From: Xiphophorus maculatus
Lineage: Eukaryota; Chordata; Actinopteri; Cyprinodontiformes; Poeciliidae
NCBI RefSeq assembly: GCF_002775205.1
Contig: NC_036445.1
Span: 32,924,453 to 32,988,452 of the forward strand
Reading direction: 5' to 3'
DNA: 64,000 nt
Part shown: positions 1-13,178 of the stretch, piece after piece
Layout: each line of letters starts with the position of its first letter
How positions within the stretch are numbered: position 1 is the first letter of the stretch
Made by a program: the position numbers and the translations under genes
The notes under the pieces: model-generated
The model's input: only the letters and a program-made list of their open reading frames with translations
Databases searched by the model: none
Told to the model about the DNA's origin: nothing

Positions 1-2000
1 AAAAAAAAAAAGCTATGATAAATCCAGAAAAACGGGGAGTGAACAGGCTACAAGGCAAAGACAAGCAGGGTACGCAGCGTTCCTGGTGAAATTTATGAAC
101 CTCTGAATGAATCCAGATGAAAAAAAATACAAACAGTAAATAAAAAATGGAAGTTTTGAGAATACAAAAAAAAAGGGCTTTTTTCTGTACCAAGGTTTAA
201 GCCTGGTACACATTAGCACACCAAAAGAAGAAAAATCTCACCGAGTGCAATTAGTAACATGATGTAACCAGAGCTGAGTAGCAAGTAGTTACATTTACTT
301 GAGTAACCTTTTTGAAAAAGCGTACTTCTATGAGTGTTTTTACTATGCTGAACTTTTTATTTTTACTTGAGGAATTTCGTCATAAGGTATCGCTACCATA
401 AAATTTCTGGATTTTCTACCCACTGAATGAAAGACAAACATGTTTTAACCAAAAATTCACCAGACGCACTTGCAGTTTTTGTTAAAGTGTCATAAGTTTT
501 TTTTATTGAAACAAACTGATTTGGAAAATGTTTTTCTTTTTCCTGATTCTTTTTTTTTTTGGTTGTTTTTTTTTTTGTTGTTGTTGTTACTTATGAGTTA
601 TTGCCAGTTTTGTCCAAAATTTCCACTTAACTTTATATTTTGGTCCGTCTGATGTCATTTTTAAATATTAAATGACTGATAATTTCATCAGTTACTAAGT
701 ACTTGAGTAGACTTTTTACCAAGTAAGTTTTTACTCTTACGTCAGTCATTTTTTGGATAACTACTTTTTACTTGAGTAAAAATGTATTTATTTGTCAATT
801 TTAATTAAGAGAGCCCTAGAAACCTCCAGCGCATGGACATTTTTTAGATGTATTTTCACCAAAACAGAGCTCACTGGGCTACATCACAACTAGGAAGAAA
901 CCCCAGATACTGGTATAAATATAATCTGTGATCACACAATGTTAGTATCTGTTCTTTCAGAGCACAGAACAACTTGTATCATAATTTGAATCTGTGCTAA
1001 TTGTTAAAATAAGGGGTGTAACTAGACACATTAGTCATGCATGTCATTTCTTTATACTAGTTTTGAATGTGGGGTTATGAGGCTGTACAACAAGCCAGAA
1101 TTTATCTACTGAAATTGTACTTTAAAATGAAAGGAATCTCACCAATATTTTTTTCAGCTTCAATATAAAACTAACCAACAGATTACATATCGGACAAGAA
1201 GTCCAAAACTGGAAGGCTTTTCCTGTCTTATGGTACGAGTGAGAGAATGATAGGAATGGACAGAGTATTGATATCAACATAAACAATAAAATTATTTCAA
1301 AAATCACAAACATTCTCAGGTTTGTTGCTGGAGTACCTTTATTGAGATTTTTGAAAGAAAGTGTCCGAGTGACCAAGGTTTCCTCTGGTTGTTTGGAACG
1401 TGGATTAACTCGACGCTGCAAGGTCGAGCACACAGCAGCAGACCACCTGCAGCTGGTCAATCTGCTGCACTTTTTCATCACGTAGAAGAAAAATACATTT
1501 GGAAGTATTCCTAGTTGCAAAGAAAAAAAAAAAACCCAAAAAAACAACAACACAAAGTCCCAAAGTGGAAAGCAGTGGCTACTCGGTACTCTTGTTAAAC
1601 TGTTCCAATTTTTATTTTAAACCAGAGCTGTTAAACATTGTGGGGTCAATCTGAGCATATAATAATTAACTTCTTCATATTAACTTGTCCGACTTATCAC
1701 ACTGTGAAGAATACAATTGAAATATCAGCTGAACAATAACTCAGCTGTTGTTTCACAATGAATGAAAGTTTATTTAATTCACAAAGTGAAACACATTAAA
1801 CAGAGTAATTACGCACACATTTATTTTCCAGTCCTTTTTTTTCTGTTAACTTTTAAGTCTTTTTGCATACAGCTAATGAAAACTAATTGAATTTCTATGA
1901 GGATTAATTTATTACACCCGACCAATGTAGACATTTTGACACAAAACATTGGATGAATGAAAAGTGTGTGTAAGACCTGCTTAAAGGTTTAGCAAACAAG
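1..2000. other. AT-rich intergenic sequence, no gene seen
   Basis: Homopolymer-rich, AT-rich sequence. The short frames here are low complexity (F/L-rich) and carry no recognisable domain. The only structure I can support is the hAT-like remnant at about 265-810. Confidence 0.6.
265..812. mobile_element. hAT (Ac/Tol2-type) non-autonomous remnant
   Basis: Both ends carry the repeated TACTTGAGTA / TACTCAAGTA word in opposite orientation: about 275-320 reads toward the interior, and about 690-790 is the inverted counterpart. This word-rich subterminal structure is typical of teleost Tol2/Ac-like hAT elements. There is no transposase, and the terminal bases are eroded, so the boundaries are approximate. 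Confidence 0.5.
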
Positions 2001-2039
2001 TGTGGCAGTATGCCCTGTGGGCCCTGAACGCACCACACA

Positions 2040-2965
2040 AGTGCCTGACTTTAATTGGTTGTAGCGCTGCCTGCATATAAAGGGCCCTCCCTCACCTGGT
2101 AGACAACACATTCTCCTTCCGGTTCAGACTTCACTGTTTACTGGCGCTATACGACTGACGCGCTTAATCCATTAATTGCTGTTCAAGCTTTCTTCTGGTA
2201 AGAAGCTTCTCACACCTTTAATATCTGTAAGTCTAGCTTTAGCTCAGCTTTACTTGTAACATCTAGGTGACTTGTACCAGCTGACTGCTTCTTTTCCCTG
2301 CCAGAGGCATAACGCATCAAGCTCAGTGGTAAGCGAAAGCTCATTTTACGTATGCTTCCAGATTCTATTTTTGACATGTATGTTTGATAGATGCTGCTGT
2401 TTGTCCTTGGCCGGCTGCTTGCCCGTACTCTGTTGTCCCTGGTTGACGGTCCGTCCGCCTGTGACCTGGTTATTCGTCGTCGGCTGACGGCGGCCTGCCC
2501 GTCGCCCTGGTTGTCGGCTTCATACCCGCTGTCCTGGTCGGCGTAAGCTGGCTTTTGACTCTCGTCCAGTGTGGCTGATTCAGGCTGGTTCATGACCAGC
2601 TCGTCCTGATCCCTCTGGTGTCGCTCTGGCTGGCGTTTGCTGTGGCGCGGCGGTTCGTCTCAGGACGGACTCCTAACTTGGACTGCTATTGCTTGATTTG
2701 TGAGGACTGAACTGTATAACCAAGAAATGTATGTAATTTGAATGTCTTTTCTTTTGTTGACAGGAACGGCCAGCTCGTGGTGTCGGTGGTGGACTTTCTG
2801 GGTGGTGGTATTTTCTTTGGTTTGGTGCACGATTTTCTTTTATTTGGTTTGCTGTGTTTCCTTTGTAGGTCCCTGCCAGCTTCGAGTTGAGCCGTAAATG
2901 TCATTTTAATGTGTGAGTGATTTTAAACTAATATATTTCTGACTAGAAAATTGAAATAAATAAAC
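2040..2965 (+). promoter_or_regulatory. Promoter-like unit with downstream poly(A) signal (candidate solo LTR or lncRNA)
   Basis: An inverted CCAAT (ATTGG, 2054-2058) lies about 20 bases before a TATAAA box (2076-2081) in a GC-richer stretch. About 880 bases downstream is AATAAA (2955-2960). Between them are a plausible splice donor (GTAAGA at about 2197) and acceptors (GACAG ending about 2762; TTTGTAG ending about 2868). No convincing reading frame is present on the plus strand. A 127-aa minus-strand frame (2210-2593) has no recognisable motif. It could be the long terminal repeat of a retrotransposon or a short spliced non-coding gene; the sequence does not decide. Confidence 0.4.
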
Positions 2966-2999
2966 TGATTGGATTGAGTGGAATTGTCTCGTGCCTCAT

Positions 3000-5900
3000 A
3001 TGTAGCGGGCCTGTGCGCCTTAAAGGTAACTTTATAGTATTATTAAATTAGTTATCTTAAAATTCAAGTTGCCAATCGGGAAAGCATAGGTACCGTCACA
3101 CAAGCCTCATCAAAATGTGGGTCCTAATTTTCTGAGATGTAAATATTATTTTCCAATTAATAATCAAATGACATAGATAGCTTTATTAAACCTGTAATCT
3201 TTCTTTAATGTGCAGGTTCCTGCGTGTTGTTCCAAACGAAAGCACAACCACTCAAAAGTGAAAGGGTGAGTTTTATTCTGTGAACAGGAAATCAACCAGT
3301 TTATTTAAACGTCACTCTTTGTCCACAGCTTGAAGTTTAACACCCAGGCTCAGTCCGTTTGCGCACATATCCAAAGCAGGAGCAAGAGAATCAAGTTTAG
3401 AGCTCAGAGAGTTTCCTGTCTTTCCAGTAAATAGTCTTCACCTGGTGAGTCCATTCCTAGGATTCCACAGAGAGGCTAGAGTGAGCCGCACCAGTGGCTC
3501 GTTTGACAAGATTGACATTATTTGCTACCATTAGCCACTAGTATGCAGTTGCCCTCTGACCTTGCAGAAACCATGTCGCTTGAAACGACTTCAAGCAATA
3601 TAGTTTAATCTGCATGGGAGAAAAACGCACCAGCCCCGAAAGGCCCCCGAGATCAATCAACAATTAGAGGTGAAACGATGGCGACTGGATCTCAAGGGCC
3701 AACGATCAGAAGACTTGCCCTTGCAGAACCCTGCCAACAGACCACTGGAATCCGGACGAGAGAGCAAAGCTTCGTGACATTCAGAAGAGGAAGAGATGGT
3801 CTGTTTTTTCTGCTAGTGGCAGGCAGACACTTCAGCCAAAAACTTCTTGCGACGGCCTCAGCACTCTGACGCAATTGTGAATCAAGAAGCGTGACACAGG
3901 CCAGACGGAGGAAGCTTTCACTGTGTTGTTGTGTTGCATCCAAGAGCTCAATGCTTTTTTACTGAGGATGTAATTAATTAAACCTTCAGCTCATGAGGGA
4001 AGTACTCTACTGGATGCACGAGTACAAGAGAAGATGAGGGTATTTGTGGTAAAGCAAGTTTTTGACAAACAAATCATAAACCCTGGCAAACTATGTGAAC
4101 GGGGGTTTCTAATGCTTGTCCGCTTCTAAGAAAATACTCTAGTTGAGTGTCTAGTTGTCACAAATAGAAGGAAGAACTCAGTAGTTTGGAAGTATTTTGG
4201 AGACTATTTGTTCATTTTAGAAATCTCTAGTGCAGTTTTGAGTAGTTTCAATACTTTAGCTTCAAACTGGGAGATAATTAAATGTGTTTCAGACTCTATT
4301 AGCAGACAGCAGTTAACTGCTTCGGGTATTTCTGTAATGTTTAAAAAAATTTTTTTACATATTGTATTTCACTCTTTTGTCAGTTTTATTTTCTACAAAC
4401 TACCATACATGATGCTAGATTAATAGTTTTGAAGTGATTTAAATGCTTTTGGACTAGAAAGTCCGGTTGTTTGGGGGAGGTGTGAATGCATGATCAAACT
4501 CTGACGTGAAACATAAAGGCAAACTCTGGTCCGCTTAAAAACCTAAATCTAGGTTCGGATGAAGGCTCAGACCACTCCAATAGCTGGAAGTGAACAGTAG
4601 CACAAGGCATTTTGGGTAATTACAACCAAAGCAAATGCAAGAGTGTAGCGCTAGATTGAGAAATGTCTTGTGGTCTTTTACCAAAGACAAAAAAGAAACC
4701 CTACAATCGCTAAACTCTGACGCCACTTAATTTTTGCTTGCATTTTTCAAACAAAGGAAGTTGTGCTCAAGTCTTCTTCAGAGGTTTTTGTACCATTTCC
4801 CTGAGTGGTTCTGGTGCATCGCCACCAAAGGTGAGGAGGTGAACAGGTTTTTCATAGAATTTGGATTTTTGACACAGTGCCGTGTGAAAATGTAACAAAT
4901 GTTGCATTTTTCGTCGGCAATCGTCAAAGTCAACTGGACGATTAAGTGCAAAAAAGACCCTTACATTAGCTGAAAATCTGAAAACAGAACTACTTTTTTT
5001 TCTTACTTCGGAATAAAAGTCCCAAACATAGACGCATCAAAATGTGGCGCTTGAGGGACAAACCTACATGTCTGGGCTCGTAATAAAGCATAAAACTTCT
5101 ATCACCAAATGAAGTCACACGCTGGACAGAACTGGACAACGTTTTGTGAGACAGACTTGACTCTGATGGAGACCCATCTGCTGATGACAGGACGTAGTTT
5201 ATTAGGATGTATACTAGCAACCAAACAGATTTAACACATTATGTAAAACTTTATGCACTGTGGAACTTGGTATTATATAACCAAAGTCAAATTGGCAAAT
5301 GAATTTTGCGCCCACTGTCAAATGAAATCCAGCGTTTTGGGGTAACACATGCCGAGTGACCTGCTGTATCTCTATGTTCTTTGTGACAGTAACTAAATAC
5401 CATCAGTAGAGACGTGTTCAGTGTGTGTCCACGTTAAAAAGGTGCCGGTGGTGTAAAAACGAAGAACACCTGAGGTATATTAAGTGTGCGACGGCCTAAA
5501 CCGTGACCCTCCCATATTGAGCATCTGGTGTGAAACAAGAGTTAACAACACATCCAGCAGGACTTTCCTTGAACTCCTCTTCCTCCCCAACTCAATCTGT
5601 AGCCCTCATCGTCAGCCCCGCTCTCCAAAACAGCGTGCGTCCCCGACAAGGTGAGGACTGGAGAATGTAAAGAAAAAAAAGGGGGCTAAAGGCAACATGT
5701 GAGGATGTTAGGCTAAATGAAAAACAATATCTAGAGGTCCAGTCATGCCAATGCCAGTAAAGATTCTCACGACGTCTAAGTAAAAATCACAGTATTTCAT
5801 TGTTAAGGAAAGACAAACTGCCCAGGTGACCGTTTGCATGTCTTTCCCCGACATGTGATATCGATTTGCTCTCGTCTGTCAGTAAAGTGAGTCATTGTTT

Positions 5901-6960
5901 AACTTCCTCTCCAACACCAAAAACCATCATCCGTCTCCACGGGATGAGGAATGCGAGGATGTTGAAGGATAAGCTCTACTGTTGGTAATAATCCACCTCC
6001 CTGTGTTAGACTGGACCAACACTTAGGATCTATACAATTTATATGTTGGCTGACGACAGCTTGAAACCACACAGAATGTGGAGACGACGTCGTTCTAAAG
6101 AGAGGGGGGGAATCCAACATGTTTGTTAATTATAACTACGGAACTACTATACTTAGTGAATTGTGAAAAATTTTATACTTTAATACATCTGTGAAAATCA
6201 TAAAATCAAAAAATTCTGCCTAGTTAGAGCGTTTGACATCAAAAATCTGGTTTGAGATAAACTGTATTTTACTCAAATTGATATTAACGATTTAAACATT
6301 AACAAGTTTCTCTTTTTACAGAAACTTGCATATGTAGCTTCCACTGCCTAATCCATTAATGAAATCCCTACTTAGTATCTCAAGATGATATAGTGAGAGA
6401 TGCTTGTATTTTCCTTGTGTGGCATGACTGATATCTGCTGGCAGCCATGCTAGTGGCCAGGTGCCTAATAAAAGACAAACTGAAGGAATGTTAGCGAGTT
6501 CTTGGCAGGAAGTTGTTGAAGCACAGGATGGCCAACAGATGATGAAGGTGTGTTTTTAATATTAGCATAAAGCCCTGTAGTTTTCACATGTTGCCCTTTC
6601 TTTTCCCATCGCTCAACGTAGCAGCTAGCTGCGTCATTTCCATTGTGATATCTCGCTAACGTCAAAAAAGCACAAATTCGCAATTGTCGTGTTTCCATTA
6701 GACAAGAAACTCAACTAAAATCACATGTGGATCCGTTGGTTCACGCAATGTGTCATTGAAAAACATGCCGTATCATCCTCCTCCTACCACTTCCTGTCTT
6801 CTTCTTTGTTTTTTTCTGCCAGTAGTAAAACGCAGTTGTTGATCACATGACTTGTGTGATGCGAAAAAAGTGCTTCCATTGCAGTTTTATGAATGCACTC
6901 ATTTTGATACAGCCAAAAAAAACAAAAAACCTCATCGTAGCGCAAAAGTCGTTCATCAAT
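3000..6960. other. Intergenic sequence, no gene recognised
   Basis: I examined both strands and found no exon of a recognised family. The short frames (for example 3692-3943 minus and 5899-6120 minus) lack family motifs and good splice context. If the aldh2-like gene at 27.7 kb is intact, this segment would lie in its first intron or hold exons I failed to see. Confidence 0.5.
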
Positions 6961-7459
6961 NNNNNNNNNNNNNNNNNNNNNNNNNNNNNNNNNNNNNNNN
7001 NNNNNNNNNNNNNNNNNNNNNNNNNNNNNNNNNNNNNNNNNNNNNNNNNNNNNNNNNNNNNNNNNNNNNNNNNNNNNNNNNNNNNNNNNNNNNNNNNNNN
7101 NNNNNNNNNNNNNNNNNNNNNNNNNNNNNNNNNNNNNNNNNNNNNNNNNNNNNNNNNNNNNNNNNNNNNNNNNNNNNNNNNNNNNNNNNNNNNNNNNNNN
7201 NNNNNNNNNNNNNNNNNNNNNNNNNNNNNNNNNNNNNNNNNNNNNNNNNNNNNNNNNNNNNNNNNNNNNNNNNNNNNNNNNNNNNNNNNNNNNNNNNNNN
7301 NNNNNNNNNNNNNNNNNNNNNNNNNNNNNNNNNNNNNNNNNNNNNNNNNNNNNNNNNNNNNNNNNNNNNNNNNNNNNNNNNNNNNNNNNNNNNNNNNNNN
7401 NNNNNNNNNNNNNNNNNNNNNNNNNNNNNNNNNNNNNNNNNNNNNNNNNNNNNNNNNNN
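6961..7459. other. Assembly gap (499 N)
   Basis: A run of N lies between unique sequence and the first readable array module. The left boundary of the tandem array is therefore not in the data, and the true array may be longer. Confidence 0.99.
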
Positions 7460-10045
7460 TTACAGCCTTCGTATTTGATCGAACTCCTCCTAGGGATTTC
7501 GATTGATCGGCTTCAAACTCGGTCAGTCTGATCATAAGGCATGTCTGATTTAAAGTTATCAAATTGGTGAGTTTTGGAGCATGTTGAAGGGGGGTTACCA
7601 GGGGTCAAAGTTCACCTACACGCCATGAAACAAAAACCTCTTATATTTCATATACAAAACACATAGAGGGACCAAACTTTCAGTGATTGATCGACATCGA
7701 GTGTCCTAAAATACCCTGCAGTGAAATTTTTTTTTTATGTAGGCCACGCCCCCTGAGAGCAGGAAGTGTAATGTTTTACTGTGAACGGTCGCTATCTTAG
7801 CCCTTTGACCTAATCAACATGAAACTGTGTCCAGAGACAGAAGACATGTTGGTGTGTTGTGGATTCCAACCCCGACCGGCTGCGATGAAGCAGGTGGGCG
7901 TGGCGGCGTTGCGAACGCCATCGAATTTCGTTTGGCTCTGAATTCCACAGTTTCGGGGTGAGCTGCTCCAAACTCACTAGGATGGATCCTTATCCATCCC
8001 CGAACAGGAATCCATAGCGATATTTGGTGGGCGTGGCCTAATTTTTCTATAGCGACCCCTAGAGTATTTTAAATGAACAGCCCCAAGCCATGCTTAAACC
8101 TAGAATTACGAAACTTGGTACATATGTGTATCTTTTCAGGACGTACAAAAAAGTCTCTTGGAGCCATGCTCTAAACCCAACAGGAAGTCGGCCATTTTGT
8201 ATTGAAGGTCCATTCTGGACCTCGAGTTTGACGTTTACAGCCTTCGTATTTGATCGAACTCCTCCTAGGGATTTCGATTGATCGGCTTCAAACTCGGTCA
8301 GTCTGATCATAAGGCATGTCTGATTTAAAGTTATCAAATTGGTGACTGTATGAGCTTGCTGAAGCGGGGTTAGCAGGGGTCAAAGTTCACCTACTCGCCA
8401 TGAAACACGAAACTCTTATATTTCCTATACAAAAACACAGAGAGGGACCAAACTTTCATTGATTGATCGTCATCGGGTGTCCTAAAATACCCTGTGGTGA
8501 AATTATTTTTTTAAGTAGGCCACGCCCCCTGAGAACAGGAAGTGTCATGTTTTACTGTGAACGGTCGCTATCTTAGCCCTTTGACCTAATCAACATGAAA
8601 CTGTGTCCAGAGACAGAAGACATGTTGGTGTGTTGAGTTATTCCAACCCCGACCGGCTGCGATGAAGCAGGTGGCGTGGCGGCGTTGCGAACGCCGTCGA
8701 ATTTCGTTTGGCTCTGAATTCCACAATTTCGGGCCCAGCTGCTTCAAACTCACTAGGATGGATCCTTGTACACCCACCGACAGGAATTCATAACAAAATT
8801 TGGTGGGCGTGGCCTAATTTCTCTATAGCGACCCCTAGAGTATTTTAAATGAACAGCCCCATGCCATGCTTTATCCTAGAATTACGAAACTTGGTACACA
8901 TGTGTATCTTGTCGGGACGTACAAAAAAGTCTCTTAGAGCCATGCTCTAAACCCAACAGGAAGTCGGCCATTTTAGATTGAATTTCATTTGACCTCGATT
9001 TTGACTTTTACAGCCTTCGTATTTGATCGAACTCCTCCTAGGGATTTCAATTGATCGACTTCAAACTCGGTCAGTCTGATCATAAGGCATGTCTGATTCA
9101 AAGTTATCAATATGGTGACATTTGAACATGTGGAAGGGGGGTTAGCAAGGCTCAAAGTTCCCCTGTGATCGACTGTGTAATACAAAGGGCTTTGTCATGT
9201 GTAGGGCAATGCTGCCCTCTGGTGTCGAATAACTGAAATTACTGAAATAGTTTCATTATTTCAGTAATTCGACACCAGAGGGCAGCATTGCCCTACAGAG
9301 TTCAATTTTGTAATGTAGGAAAAAATTAAAAATTTGTAATTCTACTGTGAACGGTCGATAGCTTCTGCACCAAACTTTGCACGAGTGACCCTGGGGGATC
9401 CTTGACGACCCTATGTCATCATATTATGACGTCATCTAAGCCCCGCCCCCTCAGAACAGGAAGTGCCGTTTTTTACTTGGAAAGCTCCGTTTATGGCTCT
9501 CTTGACCTAATCAAGATGATTCGGATGATAAACTCTGTCAATGCTCGCTGCTGGCTGAACCGTGTGGGCGTGGCCAAATGGCGAATATCAGTCCCTCGCC
9601 ATATACATACGTTTGGCTCTAATTCACGCATGGATCATCCGATTGGCGCCAAACTGGATATGTATGACCTTTGTTCACCTCTAAAGAGCCCGACGGGTTT
9701 GAGATGTAATTTGACTCCACTGCGCCCCCTAAGTTGATACATCGGCCGTATCTCCTCGACGCATCGACCGATCTGCACCAGATTTTTTGACAGTCGTCGG
9801 GGAGCGCCGCTGAACGCATTCACGCCTGTCGCCCGGTGGACGGGCGGGGAAAATGCGCGACAGCTTCTGCGGCGGCTGGCGGGCGGCGATGCTGGAATCT
9901 GCGGCGGAGCTTCCGCGGTGGGGAGCAGGCTGCGGCTCTGGAAAGCGCGCGAGAGCTTCTGCGGTGGCTGGAACCCCCGCGGTGGCCAATAGGCCGGAGC
10001 GGCGCTTGCTGCGAGGGCCGCCCGAGGCTGCTTGCAGCTTTAATT
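7460..10045. repeat. Array unit 1 (left-truncated by gap)
   Basis: It contains three submodules (7460, 8235, 9008), an inverted-repeat insert at 9201-9296, a CRE at 9427-9434 and a GC-rich tail at about 9830-10030. Confidence 0.85.
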
Positions 10046-13000
10046 ATTAGGCCCGAGCAGCAAAGCGCTGCGAAGGCCTATTGTATCTGTACTGTTTATT
10101 ATTATTCTTATTATTCTTACCCCCCAAAGAGGTGCCTTTTTGGGGGCTTTATCATATTCAAAAACGCACCAAACTTGGCGGTCGCGACTAGGCAGTTTAA
10201 AAATTTTGAATTTTAAGGTCGATGCAAAAATCGCAAAAAAATTGGCTCAACGGCGCCAACTAGCAATTTTCAAAGGAAATTTTGCTATTCATTTACTTTA
10301 TCGTAGAGACATGAAATTTGGTACACATGTAGAGCTCACCAAGATGCTCAGAATTAGGTATAGATTTAGAAGTGCAAATATCACAGGAAGTCAGCCATTT
10401 TGTCTTGAACGTCCATTTTTTTCCTCGAGTTTGACGTTTACAGCCTTCGTATTTGATCGAACTCCTCCTAGGGATTTCGATTGATCGACTTCAAACTCGG
10501 TCAGTCTGATCATAAGGCATGTTTGATTTAAAGTTATCAAATTGGTGAGTTTTGGAGCATGTTGAAGGGGGGTTAGCAGGGGTCAAAGTTCACCTACTCG
10601 CCATGAAACACGAAACTCTTATATTTCCTATACAAAAACACAGAGAGGGACCAAACTTTCAGAGATTGGTCGTCATCGGGTGTCCTAAAATACCCTGTGG
10701 TGAAATTATTTTTTTAAGTAGGCCACGCCCCCTGAGAACAGGAAGTGTCATGTTTTACTGTGAACGGTCGCTATCTTAGCCCTTTGACCTAATCAACATG
10801 AAACTGTGTCCAGAGACAGAAGACATGTTGGTGTGTTGAGTAATCCAACCCCGACCGGCTGCGATGAAGCAGGTGGGTGTGGCGGCGTTGCGAACGCCGT
10901 CGAATTTCGTTTGGCTCTGAATTCCACAATTTCGGGCCCAGCTGCTCCAAACTCACTAGGATGGATCCTTATCCACCCACCGACAGGAATTCATAACAAA
11001 ATTTGGTGGGCGTGGCCTAATTTCTCTATAGCGACCCCTAGAGTATTTTAAATGAACAGCCCCAGGCCATGCTTTATCCTAGAATTACGAAACTTGGTAC
11101 ATATGTGTATCTTTTCAGGATGTACAAAAAAGTCTCTTGGAGCCATGCTCTAAACCCAACAGGCAGTCGGCCATTTTGTATTGAAGGTCCATTTTGGACC
11201 TCGAGTTTGACGTTTACAGCCTTCGTATTTGATCGAACTCCTCCTAGGGATTTCGATTGATCGGCTTCAAACTCGGTCAGTCTGATCATAAGGCATGTCT
11301 GATTTAAAGTTATCAAATTGGTGAGTTTTGGAGCATGTTGAAGGGGGGTTAGCAGGGGTTAAAGTTCACCTACTCGCCATGAAACACGAAACTCTTATAT
11401 TTCCTATATAAAAACACATAGAGGGACCAAACGTTCAGTGATTGATTGTCATAAGATGTCCTAAAATACCCTGTGGTGAAATGATGACATCACTTAAGCC
11501 ACGCCCCCTGAGAACAGGAAGTGTCATGTTTTACTGTGAACGGTCGCTATCTTAGCCCTTTGACCTAATCAACATGAAACTGTGTCCAGAGACAGAAGAC
11601 ATGTTGGTGTGTTGGGGATTCCAACCCCGACCGGCTGCGATGAAGCAGGTGGGCGTGGCGGCGTTGCGAACGCCATCGAATTTCGTTTGGCTCTGAATTC
11701 CACAGTTTCGGGGTGAGCTGCTCCAAACTCACTAGGATGGATCCTTATCAACCTGCCAACAGGAATCCATAGCGAAATTTGGTGGGCGTGGCCTAATTTC
11801 TCTATACGGTCCCCTAGAATATTTTTAAAAATCAGCCCCAAGCGATGCTTTAACTTAGAATTACGAAACTTGGTACACATGTGTATCTTGTCAGGACGTA
11901 CAAAAAAGTCTCTTAGAGCCATGCTCTAAACCCAACAGGAAGTCGGCCATTTTAGATTGAAGTTCATTTGACCTCGATTTTGACGTTTACAGCCTTCGTA
12001 TTTGATCGAACTCCTCCTAGGGATTTCGATTGATCGACTTCAAACTTGGTCAGTCTGATCACAAGGCATGTTTGATTTAAAGTTATCAAATTGGTGAGTT
12101 TTGGAGCATGTTGAAGGGGGGTTAGCAGGGGTCAAAGATCCCCTGTGATTGACATATTACACAGTCAATTACAAAGGGGATATTTAGTCATTCCGTAGGG
12201 CAATGCTGCCCTCTGGTGTCGAATTACTGAAATAATGAAACTATTTCAGTAATTTCAGTAATTCGACACCAGAGGGCAGCATTGCCCTACGGAATGACAG
12301 TTCAATGTTGAATTGAAAAGGAAAAAATTAAATAATTTGTAATTCTAACACAAAAGCTGACAGAGACACCAAAGTTTGAGTTATTGATCATTATCTTGTG
12401 TCCAATAATATCCAATGGTCAAATGATGACATCACGTAGGCCACGCCCTCTGACAACAGGAAGTCTTGTATTTTACTGTGAACGGTCGATAGCTTCTGCA
12501 CCAAACTTTGCACGAGTGACCCTGGTGGGTTCCTTGACGACCCTATGTCATCATATTATGACGTCATATAAGCCCCGCCCCCTCGGAACAGGAAGTGCCG
12601 TTTTTTTACTTGGAAAGCTCCGTTTATGGCTCTCTTGACCTAATCAAGATGATTCGGATGATAAACTCTGTCAATGCTCGCTGCTGGCTGAACCCTGTGG
12701 GCGTGGCCAAACGGCGAATATCAGTCCCTCGCCATATGCATACGTTTGGCTCTTATTCAGGCATAGATCATCCGATTGGCGCCAAACTGGATATGTATGA
12801 CCTTTGTTCACCTCTAAAGAGCCCAACGGGTTTGAAATGTAATTTGGCGCCACTGCGCCCCCTAAGGTAATACATGGGTTGTATCTCCTCGACGCATCGA
12901 CCGATCTGCGCCAGATTTTTCGACAGTCGTCGGGCAGCGCCGCCGAACGCATTCACGCGTATCGCCCGGTGGACGGGCGGGGAAAATGCGGGACAGCTTC

Positions 13001-13178
13001 TGCGGCGGCTGGCGGGCGGCGGTGCTGGAAACTGCGCCGGAGCTTCCGCGGTGGGGAGCGGGCTGCGGCTCTGGAAACCGAGCGAGAGCTTCTGCGGTGG
13101 CCGGTACCCCCGCGGTGGCCAATAGGCCGGAGCGGCGCTTGCTGCGAGGGCCGCCCGAGGCTGCTTGCAGCTTTAATT
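10046..13178. repeat. Array unit 2
   Basis: It starts with the GGCCCGAGCAGC head at 10050. It has submodules at 10438, 11214 and 11987, the cleanest palindromic insert (12187-12298), a CRE at 12559-12566 and a GC-rich tail at about 12960-13170. Confidence 0.85.
12187..12298. repeat. Palindromic insert (foldback MITE-like), best copy
   Basis: Arms beginning GTCATTCCGTAGGGC and ending GCCCTACGGAATGAC are complementary over about 48 bases around a short A/T centre. Further copies lie at 9201-9296, 17043-17138, 19856-19938, 22467-22549, 23077-23159 and 25235-25331. Several have one arm shortened. Units 4 and 7 carry a second palindrome directly before it (16981-17029), with arms CCCCTGTGATTGACTGTGTA and its complement. 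Confidence 0.85.

Noticed and set aside
2210..2593. 127-aa minus-strand frame as a gene
   Set aside because: No recognisable motif, no splice or promoter context on that strand, and it lies antisense to the promoter-like unit.
6843..7562. Long frames of 208-239 aa across the gap
   Set aside because: Most of their length is unknown residues from the run of N.
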